Assembly: GCA_020850595.1 (NCBI GenBank)
Contig: JADZEK010000016.1
Coordinates: forward strand, 1 to 64,000
DNA: 64,000 nucleotides
Direction: 5' to 3'
Source: Anaerolineales bacterium
GTDB taxonomy: Bacteria > Chloroflexota > Anaerolineae > Anaerolineales > UBA6663
Position numbers and translations under genes: made by a program. Below the pieces are notes generated by a model. That model had not been told where the DNA came from and made no database searches. It worked only from the letters and a program-made list of their open reading frames with translations. Of this stretch, positions 43,081-51,464 are shown one piece after another; positions within the stretch are counted from its first letter, which is position 1, and the number at the start of each line of letters is the position of its first letter.

Positions 43081-44772
43081 ATGGATTATCTGCTTGCCTC
43101 GGCCCCCGAGGCCCTGGCCTGTGTGCTCTGTCGCCGCCCGCTCGACCCGGCCGTCGCGGCGCTTCACCGCGCACTCGACCGCGATCTCGTGCAGCGCTTG
43201 CGGCGGCTCGACCCCGCTTGGCGCCAGCCCGATTCGCTCTGCCCAGACTGTCTCCGATCGGCTCTGGCCGCCTTGGAGCACGGGCGCAGTCCCACCTCGC
43301 TCCACAACGAACTCGGCCAGAGTTACCCCATCTACGACCGCGACGATCTGACCCTCTTGCCCACGCCCTACCGAACCCGCGCTAACCCCAACTACACCGG
43401 CCGCGGCGTTACCCTGGCCTTCCTCGACTCCGGCTTCTATCCGCACCCGGACCTCACCGAACCCGTCAATCGCGTGGTGGCCTATGTAGATGCCACCCTG
43501 CCTGAGCCGGAACTGCGCCCGAGCTTCAAGCGCGCTGAGGCCACCAGTTGGCACGGCCTCATGACCGCCTCCATCGCCGCCGGCAACGGCGCCGCCTCCG
43601 CAGGGCGTTTCCGGGGCATGGCCCCCGATGTGCAGGTCGTGCTGGTCAAGACCGGCAACCGCCGCAACCGCCGCATCCCCGACCGCGACATCCTGCGCGC
43701 CCTCCATTGGGTGCTGGCCCACCACGCCGAGTACAACCTCCGCGCTATCAACATCTCGCTCGGCGGCGATCTCCCCTCCAATGGCGACGAGACCCCCCTC
43801 GACGCCGCCGTGGAAGAGGCCGTGGCCAACGGCATTGTGGTTGTCGCCGCAGCGGGCAATGGCGGCGTCAACAGCATCATTCCGCCCGCCAGCGCCCGCT
43901 CGGCCATCACCGTCGGCGGCCTCGACGACCAAAACTCGCTCGACCCCCGCTACCGCCGCATGTGGCGCTCGTCCTATGGCCGCGGGGTGGGGGCCGTCCT
44001 CAAGCCCGACCTCATCGCCCCCTCCATCTGGCTTGCCGCCGCCATGCTGCCGCGCACCTGGGTCCACAACGAAGCCGTCCAACTCTGGCGGCTGGCCGAA
44101 CTGCCCGACCGCGATCTGGCGCGCTTCCTGCGTACGCCCCTGGCCCACCACCGCTTCTCGCAGGCCACCTTGCGCCGCCCGCTAGACGAGGTTCGGGCCA
44201 TCATTCGTCACCGGTTAAGTGAACAAAAAACCATCCACCCCCATTATCAGCACGTAGACGGCACCTCCATGGCCGCGCCCATCGTCACCGGCCTCGTCGC
44301 GCAAATGCTGGAGGCCAACCCAGCCCTCACCCCGCCGCAGATCAAAGATATCCTGGTCAACACCGCCGAGCCGCTCGCCTTCGTGCCGCACGCGGAGCAG
44401 GGCGCGGGCGTGGCCTGCGCGCCGCTGGCGGTGGCTGCTGCCCTGCGCGCCGCCGGCGGGCCGCTCGTCGGGCTGCCCCTCTCGCCTCGCTGCACCCCCG
44501 CCGCCGTCACCTTCTACTGCCACGCCCCGGGCGCGCGTTCGGTCGCCCTGGTCGGCAGCTTCAATGGCTGGCAGCCGCTGGAAGGCGAGATGTGGTCCAG
44601 CCGCCCCGGCGTCTGGCAGATCATGGTGCCGCCCCCGCCGCCCGGCGCGCATGCCTATAAATTCCTCATAGACCGCCGCCGCTGGATTCACGACACCGAC
44701 AACCCCGCCGCCCAGCCCGACGGCGCCGGCGGCTTCTACTCACTGCTCGTCAGCCCGCTGCTAGCCGCCTGA
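43081..44772 (+). CDS. cytosolic subtilisin-like protease with zinc-ribbon-like N-terminus and CBM48-like C-terminus
   Basis: 563 residues, no signal peptide. The N-terminus has two CxxC pairs (CVLC near 14 and CPDC near 54), suggesting a zinc ribbon. The S8 catalytic triad is complete: Asp116 in FLDSGF, His158 in SWHGLM and Ser396 in GTSMAAP, with the oxyanion Asn in AAAGNGG. After residue 470 an E-set domain resembling CBM48/AMPK glycogen-binding modules follows (VALVGSFNGWQP, then AYKFLIDRRRWIHDTDNP). The combination suggests an intracellular protease directed to glycogen or another polysaccharide. Confidence 0.85.
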   Translation: MDYLLASAPEALACVLCRRPLDPAVAALHRALDRDLVQRLRRLDPAWRQPDSLCPDCLRSALAALEHGRSPTSLHNELGQSYPIYDRDDLTLLPTPYRTRANPNYTGRGVTLAFLDSGFYPHPDLTEPVNRVVAYVDATLPEPELRPSFKRAEATSWHGLMTASIAAGNGAASAGRFRGMAPDVQVVLVKTGNRRNRRIPDRDILRALHWVLAHHAEYNLRAINISLGGDLPSNGDETPLDAAVEEAVANGIVVVAAAGNGGVNSIIPPASARSAITVGGLDDQNSLDPRYRRMWRSSYGRGVGAVLKPDLIAPSIWLAAAMLPRTWVHNEAVQLWRLAELPDRDLARFLRTPLAHHRFSQATLRRPLDEVRAIIRHRLSEQKTIHPHYQHVDGTSMAAPIVTGLVAQMLEANPALTPPQIKDILVNTAEPLAFVPHAEQGAGVACAPLAVAAALRAAGGPLVGLPLSPRCTPAAVTFYCHAPGARSVALVGSFNGWQPLEGEMWSSRPGVWQIMVPPPPPGAHAYKFLIDRRRWIHDTDNPAAQPDGAGGFYSLLVSPLLAA

Positions 44773-44783
44773 CACATCCTCGC

Positions 44784-44789
44784 TATAAT
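44784..44789 (+). promoter_or_regulatory. probable -10 of the esterase/ligase cluster
   Basis: TATAAT 56 nt before the esterase ATG. No convincing -35 at 16-18 bp. Confidence 0.35.
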
Positions 44790-44845
44790 GGCCTCCGGTC
44801 GCCCGCCACTGGCCGGCCCTGCGGCCCCTACAACCGAAAGCGCCT

Positions 44846-45565
44846 ATGAACCGCGAATACCACCGCTGGTATAGCCCCTCCCTCAACCGCGACATGGAAC
44901 TGCTCATCTTCGGCCATGCCGGCGCCCGGTTACTGGTGTTTCCCACCTCCCTGGGAAAATACTACGAGTGGGAAGACCGCGGCATGATCGGAGTCCTGGG
45001 CGAGCACCTGGAGCGCGGCTGGCTCCAGCTCTACTGCGTTGACAGCGTGGACGCCGAAAGCTGGTACGCCCGCCGCAGTCACCCCGGCGCGCGCGCCTGG
45101 CGGCATGTGCAGTACGACAACTACCTTACCCGCGAGGTTGTCCCCCTCATGGGTCAGAAAAACAACAACCGCTTCACCCTCACCGCCGGCGCGAGCTTCG
45201 GCGCCTATCACGCTGTCAACTATGCCTTTCGCCATCCCGACCTCATCCAGCGCACCCTCGGCTTCAGCGGCATCTACGACATTCGCCAGTGGACCGACGG
45301 CTTCCACGACGACAACGTCTATTACAACAACCCACTCGAATACCTGCCCAACGAGCACGATCCCTGGCGCCTCGACCGCCTGCGCGCCATGGACATCATC
45401 CTTGTCACCGGCAAGGACGACCCCAACCGCGCCAGCACCGAAGCCCTCTCCGGCGTCCTCTGGAACAAAGGCATCGGCAACGCCCTGCGCCTCTGGGACG
45501 GCTGGGCCCACGACTGGCCCTGGTGGCGCGACATGCTCAAGCTCTATGTCGGCGGCCATGACTGA
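44846..45565 (+). CDS. PF00756-type esterase
   Basis: 239 residues. It has MELLIFGHAGARLLVFPTS (strand plus oxyanion region), the nucleophile elbow GASFGAYHA near residue 119, GFSGIYD, the acid region ILVTGKDDPNR and the His in WDGWAHDWPWW. No signal peptide. Esterases of this kind often accompany ATP-grasp and GCS2 ligases in predicted peptide-metabolite clusters, where they may release or hydrolyse the product. It begins the plus-strand run to 51318. Confidence 0.82.
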   Translation: MNREYHRWYSPSLNRDMELLIFGHAGARLLVFPTSLGKYYEWEDRGMIGVLGEHLERGWLQLYCVDSVDAESWYARRSHPGARAWRHVQYDNYLTREVVPLMGQKNNNRFTLTAGASFGAYHAVNYAFRHPDLIQRTLGFSGIYDIRQWTDGFHDDNVYYNNPLEYLPNEHDPWRLDRLRAMDIILVTGKDDPNRASTEALSGVLWNKGIGNALRLWDGWAHDWPWWRDMLKLYVGGHD

Positions 45566-45585
45566 TTCGCAGCGCCACCAGACGA

Positions 45586-45630
45586 GGCACCCCCCTTCCC
45601 GCGCCGGGAAGGGGGCCGGGGGGTTAGGTC
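45586..45630 (+). repeat. REP-like repeat, copy E
   Basis: GGCACCCCCCTTCCC then CGGGAAGGGGG and GGGGGGTTAGGTC, nearly identical to copy A. It ends 9 bp before the methyltransferase ATG, so it lies in the translation-initiation region. Confidence 0.8.
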
Positions 45631-45639
45631 CTCCCCATC

Positions 45640-46395
45640 ATGCCAAAATCTCGCGCCGACTGGTTGGCCGAGCTTCGGCCCTACGCCGATGAAGCTGCCC
45701 GCATGACCGGCTGGGACTTCGCCCACCTTCCACAGCCCCTCGGCGCGCCCCCGTCGTGGGACTACGAACTCCGCGCCCGCGAGCTTGCCGCCTCTGCCGC
45801 CCGCTTCGCGGACCTCGGCACCGGCGGTGGCGAATTGCTCGTGCGCGTGCTCGCCGGCTACACCGGCCGCGCCGTTGCCACCGAACAATGGGAGCCTAAC
45901 GTCCCCGTCGCCGCCCGCCGCCTCGCCGCCCTCCACACCCCCGTCGTCAACGCCGACAGCTACTACTTGCCCTTCGCCTCCGGCTCATTCAACCTCGTGC
46001 TCGACCGGCACGAAGCCCTGCGCCCCGCCGAGGTCGCCCGCGTGCTGGCCCCTGGCGGCGTCGCCCTCACCCAGCAAATCCACCCCGATTGGTATTTTGA
46101 ACTGCGCGAGGCCTTCCCGCGCATGACGCGCTGGGAACAGCACGACGAGACCTACCCGCGCGGTTTCGCGGCCGGCATGGAGCTTGTGGACTTCCGCAGC
46201 CATGACCAGCTCATGGCTTACCCGCACCTCGGCCCGCTGGTCTACATGCTCGTCGCTGCCCCTTGGACCGTGCCCGACTTCAGCCTTGAAACCGACCTCG
46301 ACACCCTGCTCGAGGTGGATCGCACTCTGCGCCGCCCGGAAGGCATCGTCCTGACGGACCGGCGCTACATTTTGGAAGCGCGCAAATCGGAGTAA
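45640..46395 (+). CDS. SAM-dependent class I methyltransferase
   Basis: 251 residues. It has the SAM-binding motif ADLGTGGGELLVRVL (motif I), a motif II-like region VVNADSYYLPFASGSFNLVLDRH and VLAPGGVALTQQI (motif III). The acceptor is unknown. It may methylate the peptide-like product of the downstream ligases. A REP-like repeat occupies the usual ribosome-binding position, leaving CCTCCCC rather than a purine-rich site, so the initiation rate may be low. Confidence 0.85.
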   Translation: MPKSRADWLAELRPYADEAARMTGWDFAHLPQPLGAPPSWDYELRARELAASAARFADLGTGGGELLVRVLAGYTGRAVATEQWEPNVPVAARRLAALHTPVVNADSYYLPFASGSFNLVLDRHEALRPAEVARVLAPGGVALTQQIHPDWYFELREAFPRMTRWEQHDETYPRGFAAGMELVDFRSHDQLMAYPHLGPLVYMLVAAPWTVPDFSLETDLDTLLEVDRTLRRPEGIVLTDRRYILEARKSE

Positions 46396-46446
46396 ACTAC
46401 GGTCCGAGCGTCCGGGATGGCCCGGCCGTCCGGTGAGGAGGCTCCC

Positions 46447-47367
46447 ATGAGCAAAATAGGCGTCATCGTCGGCCGCGAATGGTCGTGGCCCCCGGCCTTT
46501 ATCGAGGAAGTCAACCGCCGCAACACCGGCGTCACCGCCGAGTACGCCCAACTTGGCGGCACGCGCATGGACGAGCCAATTGAGTACAGCGTCCTGGTGG
46601 ACCGCATCTCCCATGAGGTGCCCTACTACCGCTCGTACCTCAAATACGCCGCGCTCCAGGGCGCGCACGTCGTCAACAACCCCTACATGTGGACCGCCGA
46701 CGACAAGTTCTTCGAGGCGGGCCTCGCCACCAAGCTCGGCATCGCCAGCCCTAAGACCATCGTGCTGCCCAACAAGGACTACGTCCCCGGCATCGTTCAC
46801 AACGAAAGCCTGCGCAACCTCATCTACCCCATGGACTGGCCGGGCCTGGTGGACTACCTCGGCGGCTTCCCGGTCGTCCTCAAAGACGCTCACGGCGGCG
46901 GCTGGAAGGGCGTCTACGTCTGCCACAACTTCGACGAGCTGTTTGCCAACTACAACCAATCCGGGCTGCTCACCATGGTGCTGCAAGAGTTCATCCAGTG
47001 GGATAACTACCTCCGCTGCATGTGCCTTGACCAGCATGACATCCTGGTCATGAAGTACGATCCCAACGCGCGCCGCTACTCGCACCACGACCTCGGGCCG
47101 CAGCTGTACGACCGCATTGTCGCCGACTGCCGCACCCTGGTGCAAGCCCTCGGCTATGACATGAACACCATCGAGTGGGCCGTGCGTGGCGGCGTCCCGT
47201 ATGCCATTGACTTCATGAACCCCGCGCCCGACATGGACGTGAACTCACTCGGCTACGAGTTCCACCGCTGGTGCGTCGAGCACATGGCCGACATGTGCAT
47301 CCGCCTGGCCCGCGAGCCACGCTCGCCGGGCGCCGAACTGCGCTGGAGCAAGCTCTTTGGCGGCTAA
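46447..47367 (+). CDS. ATP-grasp ligase 1 (RimK-like)
   Basis: 306 residues from the ATG at 46447, which has GAGGAGG upstream; an in-frame ATG at 46417 is less likely. The ATP-grasp core has PVVLKDAHGGGWKGVYVC (ATP-binding lysine and Gly-rich loop), MVLQEFIQWDNYLRCMCLD and IDFMNPAPDMDVNSLG (metal ligands). The protein lacks a carrier domain. Such enzymes activate a carboxylate as acyl phosphate and join it to an amine or thiol. With the circularly permuted ligase and GCS2 enzyme downstream it probably builds a small peptide or amide. Confidence 0.85.
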   Translation: MSKIGVIVGREWSWPPAFIEEVNRRNTGVTAEYAQLGGTRMDEPIEYSVLVDRISHEVPYYRSYLKYAALQGAHVVNNPYMWTADDKFFEAGLATKLGIASPKTIVLPNKDYVPGIVHNESLRNLIYPMDWPGLVDYLGGFPVVLKDAHGGGWKGVYVCHNFDELFANYNQSGLLTMVLQEFIQWDNYLRCMCLDQHDILVMKYDPNARRYSHHDLGPQLYDRIVADCRTLVQALGYDMNTIEWAVRGGVPYAIDFMNPAPDMDVNSLGYEFHRWCVEHMADMCIRLAREPRSPGAELRWSKLFGG

Positions 47368-47582
47368 ACCGTCCACCCGGCCCCGTTCGCGCCCCTGGCC
47401 GCAAGCCGTGCTGCCCGTGCTCGTCGCCGGTCGTCTGGCCGGGCCGCGGGTTGGCCCGGCCGTCGTCGTCACCGTGCTCCTCCCGCCGCATCGCGCCGCC
47501 CAGCGCCTATGAAGCCCACGGCTCGAGATTGGCTGGTCACAATCATCCACTCGGCCGCGACCCTTGCTGCTCCTTGTCACTC

Positions 47583-47623
47583 AGGCGCCCCTTTCCGTTT
47601 CGGGAAGGGGTCGGGGGTTAGGT
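47583..47623 (+). repeat. REP-like repeat, copy F
   Basis: GGCGCCCCTTTCC then CGGGAAGGGGTCGGGGGTTAGGTC. It ends 18 bp before the ATG of the next ligase gene, as copy E does before the methyltransferase gene. The rest of the 274-bp gap is extremely GC-rich and holds nothing I can support. Confidence 0.75.
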
Positions 47624-47641
47624 CTTCCCCAAGGATTGCTC

Positions 47642-48994
47642 ATGACCGATCTGCGCCAGGCCATTGATCATTATCACCGCCTGCTCGACGCCGAAACCGG
47701 CCGCCAGAGCCAGGCGCAGCTCAACGACCAACTCCACCGCCGTGAGTTATTCTTCGGCCAGCGGCCCCTCTGCACCGTCCTGCGCCCGCGCTTTCTCACC
47801 ACCGACCAATATCGCCTGTTGCAGCGCGCCATCCACCAGATCATGCCGGCTTTCGCCAAGGCCCACGCCGCCGCCCTAGCCGACCGCCGCTTTCGCGCCC
47901 AGTTCGGCCTGGCCGATTGGGAAGAGACCCTCCTCCACACCGACCCGCGCTTCCGCGCCTCTAGCCCCACGGCCCGCATGGATTCGTTCCTCACTGAGGA
48001 CCGGCTGTGGTTCACGGAATACAACGCCGAAACGCCCGCCGCCCCGGCCTACCACGATGTGCTCTCCGAAGTCTTCCTCGGCCTGCCCATCCTGCGCCGC
48101 TTCGAGCACGACTACGAAGTACGCCCGCTGCCTACCCGCCACCACGTCATGCACGCCTTGCTCGACGCCTACTATCAATGGGGCGGGCGCACCCCGCCGC
48201 GCATCGCCATCCTCGATTGGCGCGAGGTGCCCACCTACAGCGAGTTTATCCTCTTCCAAGACTACTTCCGCTCGCATGGCCTCGACTGCCTCATCGCCGA
48301 TCCCCGCGAGTTCGAGTACCGCAACGGCCAACTCCTGGCCGACGGCGCCACGCCGGTCCAGTTGATCTACAAGCGCGTGCTCATCAGCGAGTTGGTCATG
48401 CGCGCGGGGCTTGACTCGCCCGTCATCCGCGCTGTGCGCGATGGCGCCGTCTGCCTGGTCAACCCCTTCGTCTGCAAAATCCTCCACAAGAAGGCCAGCC
48501 TGGCCGTCCTCAGCGATGAAGCCAATCGCGCCTACTTCACCCCCGCCGAAGCCGCCGCCATTGACGCCCACATCCCCTGGACCCGCATCGTGGCCGAGCG
48601 CACCACCCAGATTGACGGCGTGCCGATAGACCTGCTGCCCTTCCTCGCGCTCCACAAAGACGACTTTGTGCTCAAGCCCAACGACGAGTACGGCGGCAAG
48701 GGCATCGTCCTCGGCTGGGAAGCCTCCAGCGAGCAATGGGCCGCCTCCTTGCGTGACGCCCTGGCCGAGCCTTACATCGTCCAGCGCCGCGTCTTCTTGC
48801 CTAGCGAGCCTTACCCCAGCTTCGTGGACGGCGATGTGCAGATTCTCAATCGCATGCTCGACACCAACCCTTATGTCTGGAACAGCGCTTACATGTCTGG
48901 CTGCCTCACCCGGCTGTCCACCGCCGCGCTGCTTAACGTCACCGCCGGCGGGGGCTCCACCGTGCCCACCTTTGTCTTGGAAAAGCGAGATTGA
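47642..48994 (+). CDS. circularly permuted ATP-grasp-type ligase 2
   Basis: 450 residues from the ATG at 47642. It shows WFTEYNAETPAAPAYHDVL, IAILDWREVPTYSEF, LIYKRVLISEL, VCLVNPFVCKILHKKASLAVL and, near residue 340, DDFVLKPNDEYGGKGIVLGWE, which contains the ATP-grasp lysine and Gly loop. The pattern fits permuted ATP-grasp proteins related to glutathionylspermidine synthase. It probably forms an amide bond. The stop is 3 nt before the GCS2 gene. Confidence 0.82.
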   Translation: MTDLRQAIDHYHRLLDAETGRQSQAQLNDQLHRRELFFGQRPLCTVLRPRFLTTDQYRLLQRAIHQIMPAFAKAHAAALADRRFRAQFGLADWEETLLHTDPRFRASSPTARMDSFLTEDRLWFTEYNAETPAAPAYHDVLSEVFLGLPILRRFEHDYEVRPLPTRHHVMHALLDAYYQWGGRTPPRIAILDWREVPTYSEFILFQDYFRSHGLDCLIADPREFEYRNGQLLADGATPVQLIYKRVLISELVMRAGLDSPVIRAVRDGAVCLVNPFVCKILHKKASLAVLSDEANRAYFTPAEAAAIDAHIPWTRIVAERTTQIDGVPIDLLPFLALHKDDFVLKPNDEYGGKGIVLGWEASSEQWAASLRDALAEPYIVQRRVFLPSEPYPSFVDGDVQILNRMLDTNPYVWNSAYMSGCLTRLSTAALLNVTAGGGSTVPTFVLEKRD

Positions 48995-48997
48995 CCG

Positions 48998-50110
48998 ATG
49001 GTCACCCCTTCGTTCAACATCGGCATTGAGGAAGAGTATCAGATCATTGACCCTGCCACCGGCGAGTTGCGCTCCTACATCACCGAGCTGCTCGAAGCGG
49101 GCAAGCTGGTGCTCAAAGAGCAGGTCAAGGCCGAGCTGCACCAATCCATTGTCGAGGTCGGCACGCACGTCTGCAATACGCCCGCCGAGGCCCGCGCCGA
49201 GATCATCCGCCTGCGCCGCGGCGTGATGGAGTTAGCCGGCAAGAACGGTCTCAAGATCGCCGCCGCCGGTTCGCACCCCTTCTCCGCCTGGATGAAGCAG
49301 GACATCACCCCCTTCGAGCGCTACCTGGGCGTGCGCAACGACATGGGCATGCTGGCCCAGCAGTTGCTCATCTTCGGCACCCACGTCCACATCGGTATCG
49401 AAGACCCCGAGTTCCTCATTGACGCCATGAACGTGGTGCGCTATATGCTGCCGCACGTGCTCTGCCTGTGCAGCAGTTCACCCTTCTGGCTCGGCCAGGA
49501 CACCGGCCTCAAGTCTTACCGCAGCATCATCTTCCGCAACTTCCCCCGCACCGGCATCCCGCCCAAGTTTGACAGCTACGCCGATTTCAAGAGCTATGTC
49601 AATGTGCTGGTCAAGACCAAATCCATTCCCGACGGCACCAAAATTTGGTTTGACGTGCGCCCCAATCACAACTACCCCACGCTCGAGGTCCGCATCGCCG
49701 ACTGCTGCACCCGCGTAGATGAAGCCGTGTGCATCGCCGCCATCTTCCAGGCCCTCATCTACAAGCTCTGGAAACTGCGCCGCGACAACCTCACCTTCCG
49801 CGTCTATCCCTCGGCCTTCACCGAAGAAAATAAGTGGCGCGCCGTTCGCTATGGCCTCGATGGCAACCTGATTGACTTCGGCAAACAGGTCGAGAAGCCC
49901 GCCCGCGAGCTGATCCGCGAGATGATCGAGTGGTTCTTAGGCGATGTCATGGATGAATTGGGCAGCCGCCGCGAAATCGAGTACGCCTATCGCATCCTGG
50001 ACGAAGGCAGCAGCGCCGACCGCCAGTTGGCCGCCTACCGCCGCGCCGGCAATCTGCAGGCCGTGGTCGCCCAGTTGATCCGCGAAACCGAGGAAGGAGT
50101 CTTGTCCTAA
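48998..50110 (+). CDS. GCS2-family carboxylate-amine ligase
   Basis: 370 residues of the glutamate-cysteine ligase 2 (YbdK-like) family. It has the N-terminal NIGIEEEYQIID (Glu metal ligands), ELHQSIVEVGTHVC, GSHPFSAW, GTHVHIGIED (His/Glu active-site strand), FDVRPNHNYPTLEVRIADCCTRVDE and the C-terminal CSSSPFWLGQD-type loop. These enzymes ligate glutamate or a related carboxylate to an amine with ATP. The stop overlaps the start of the next ATP-grasp gene by 1 nt (TAATG). Confidence 0.92.
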   Translation: MVTPSFNIGIEEEYQIIDPATGELRSYITELLEAGKLVLKEQVKAELHQSIVEVGTHVCNTPAEARAEIIRLRRGVMELAGKNGLKIAAAGSHPFSAWMKQDITPFERYLGVRNDMGMLAQQLLIFGTHVHIGIEDPEFLIDAMNVVRYMLPHVLCLCSSSPFWLGQDTGLKSYRSIIFRNFPRTGIPPKFDSYADFKSYVNVLVKTKSIPDGTKIWFDVRPNHNYPTLEVRIADCCTRVDEAVCIAAIFQALIYKLWKLRRDNLTFRVYPSAFTEENKWRAVRYGLDGNLIDFGKQVEKPARELIREMIEWFLGDVMDELGSRREIEYAYRILDEGSSADRQLAAYRRAGNLQAVVAQLIRETEEGVLS

Positions 50111-51318
50111 TGGCTGAACTGCGTCCGCTCACCCTCCTTTGCCTGGCCTCCTACTACAAAGGCGTCGCCTTCCTCGAATCCGCCAAGCGCCTGGGCTGCC
50201 GAGTCATCCTGGTCGCCAAGGAGTCCTTCGCCCAGGAAGACTGGCCCCGCGCCAGCCTGGACGAGATTTACTTCATGCCCGATCTCTCCAAGCGGCCAGA
50301 CATCATTCACGCCGTCAGCTACCTGGCCCGCGCCCACCAGATTGACCAGGTCATCGCCCTCGACGACTACGACGTAGAAACCGCCGCCGCGCTGCGCGAT
50401 CATATGCGCCTCCCCGGCATGGGTGAGAGCCTCGCCCGCCACTTCCGCGACAAGCTCGCCATGCGCCTCCAGGCCCGCGCCGGGGGCGTCCTCGTGCCCG
50501 AGTTCACCGGCGTCTTCAACTACGACCGCCTGCGCGACTTCATGGCCCGCGTGCCCGCGCCCTGGGTCCTCAAGCCCCGCTCCGAAGCCAGCTCCATGGG
50601 CATCAAGAAGCTCCACGATAGCGAAGCTCTCTGGCGCACCCTCGACACCCTCGGCGATCAGCAGTCGTTCTTCGTGCTCGAGCAGTTCATCCCCGGCGAC
50701 GTCTTTCACGTGGACGGCCTGGTCAACGACGGCCAGGTGCTCTTCCAGCAGGCCCACCAATACGGCCGTCCGCCCATGAGCGTCTATCACGAGGGCGGCA
50801 TCTTCCTCACGCGCGCCCTCGACCGGCGGTCGCCCCAGGCCCAGGCGCTCTTCACCCTCAACCGCCAGGTGCAAAACGCCCTCGGCATGCAGCGCGGCGC
50901 CACCCACACCGAATTCATCCGCGCCCACGCCGACGGCCGCCTCTACTTCCTCGAGACGGCCGCGCGGGTCGGCGGCGCCAACATCGCCGAAGCCGTGCGC
51001 TATGCCACCGGCGTAGACCTGTGGGGCGAGTGGGCCTGCCTCGAAGTCACTGCTCTGCGCGGCGAGGCCTACCAGTTGCCAGATTTGCGCGAGGGCTACG
51101 CCGGCGTCATCAACTGCCTCGCTCGGCAGGAGTGGCCCGACCTCAGTACCTACAACGACCCGGAGGTCGCCTGGCGCCTCAAGAAGAAGCACCATGCCGG
51201 CCTCATCGTCGCCTCTCCCGACTCGGCCCGTGTCGAGCAGTTGCTCAACGACTACGCCGCCCGCTTCGCCCAAGACTTCCTGGCCGTCATGCCGCCCCTC
51301 GACAAGTCTCCGGCTTGA
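50110..51318 (+). CDS. ATP-grasp ligase 3 (carboxylase-like)
   Basis: 402 residues. The N-terminal pre-ATP-grasp domain has LLCLASYYKGVAFLESAKRLG and IALDDYDVETAAALRD. The ATP-grasp core has PWVLKPRSEASSMGIKKL, FFVLEQFIPGDVFHVDGLV and TEFIRAHADGRLYFLETAARVGGANIAEAV. This type includes enzymes such as BtrJ- and CarB-like ligases that join amino acids. It is the last ligase of the cluster and is coupled to the GCS2 gene by TAATG. The product is unknown. Confidence 0.87.
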   Translation: MAELRPLTLLCLASYYKGVAFLESAKRLGCRVILVAKESFAQEDWPRASLDEIYFMPDLSKRPDIIHAVSYLARAHQIDQVIALDDYDVETAAALRDHMRLPGMGESLARHFRDKLAMRLQARAGGVLVPEFTGVFNYDRLRDFMARVPAPWVLKPRSEASSMGIKKLHDSEALWRTLDTLGDQQSFFVLEQFIPGDVFHVDGLVNDGQVLFQQAHQYGRPPMSVYHEGGIFLTRALDRRSPQAQALFTLNRQVQNALGMQRGATHTEFIRAHADGRLYFLETAARVGGANIAEAVRYATGVDLWGEWACLEVTALRGEAYQLPDLREGYAGVINCLARQEWPDLSTYNDPEVAWRLKKKHHAGLIVASPDSARVEQLLNDYAARFAQDFLAVMPPLDKSPA

Positions 51319-51464
51319 ACGTCCGCCTGGCCCGCCGCCGGCTCTGGGCCTGTCTCGACCGTCGGGACCCTGGCGCCCCGGTCCCATCCGGCCGGGGCAA
51401 CCCTCGGCGCTCCTCCCCCTGATAAGCGCTAGACCCTATCCCTTAGCCTCTATAGGACTCTCGC

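Noticed and set aside
47357-47512. 51-codon TTG-initiated ORF after ATP-grasp ligase 1, and a similar short ORF after 51318
   Set aside because: No Shine-Dalgarno, very GC-rich low-complexity codons and no recognisable domain.
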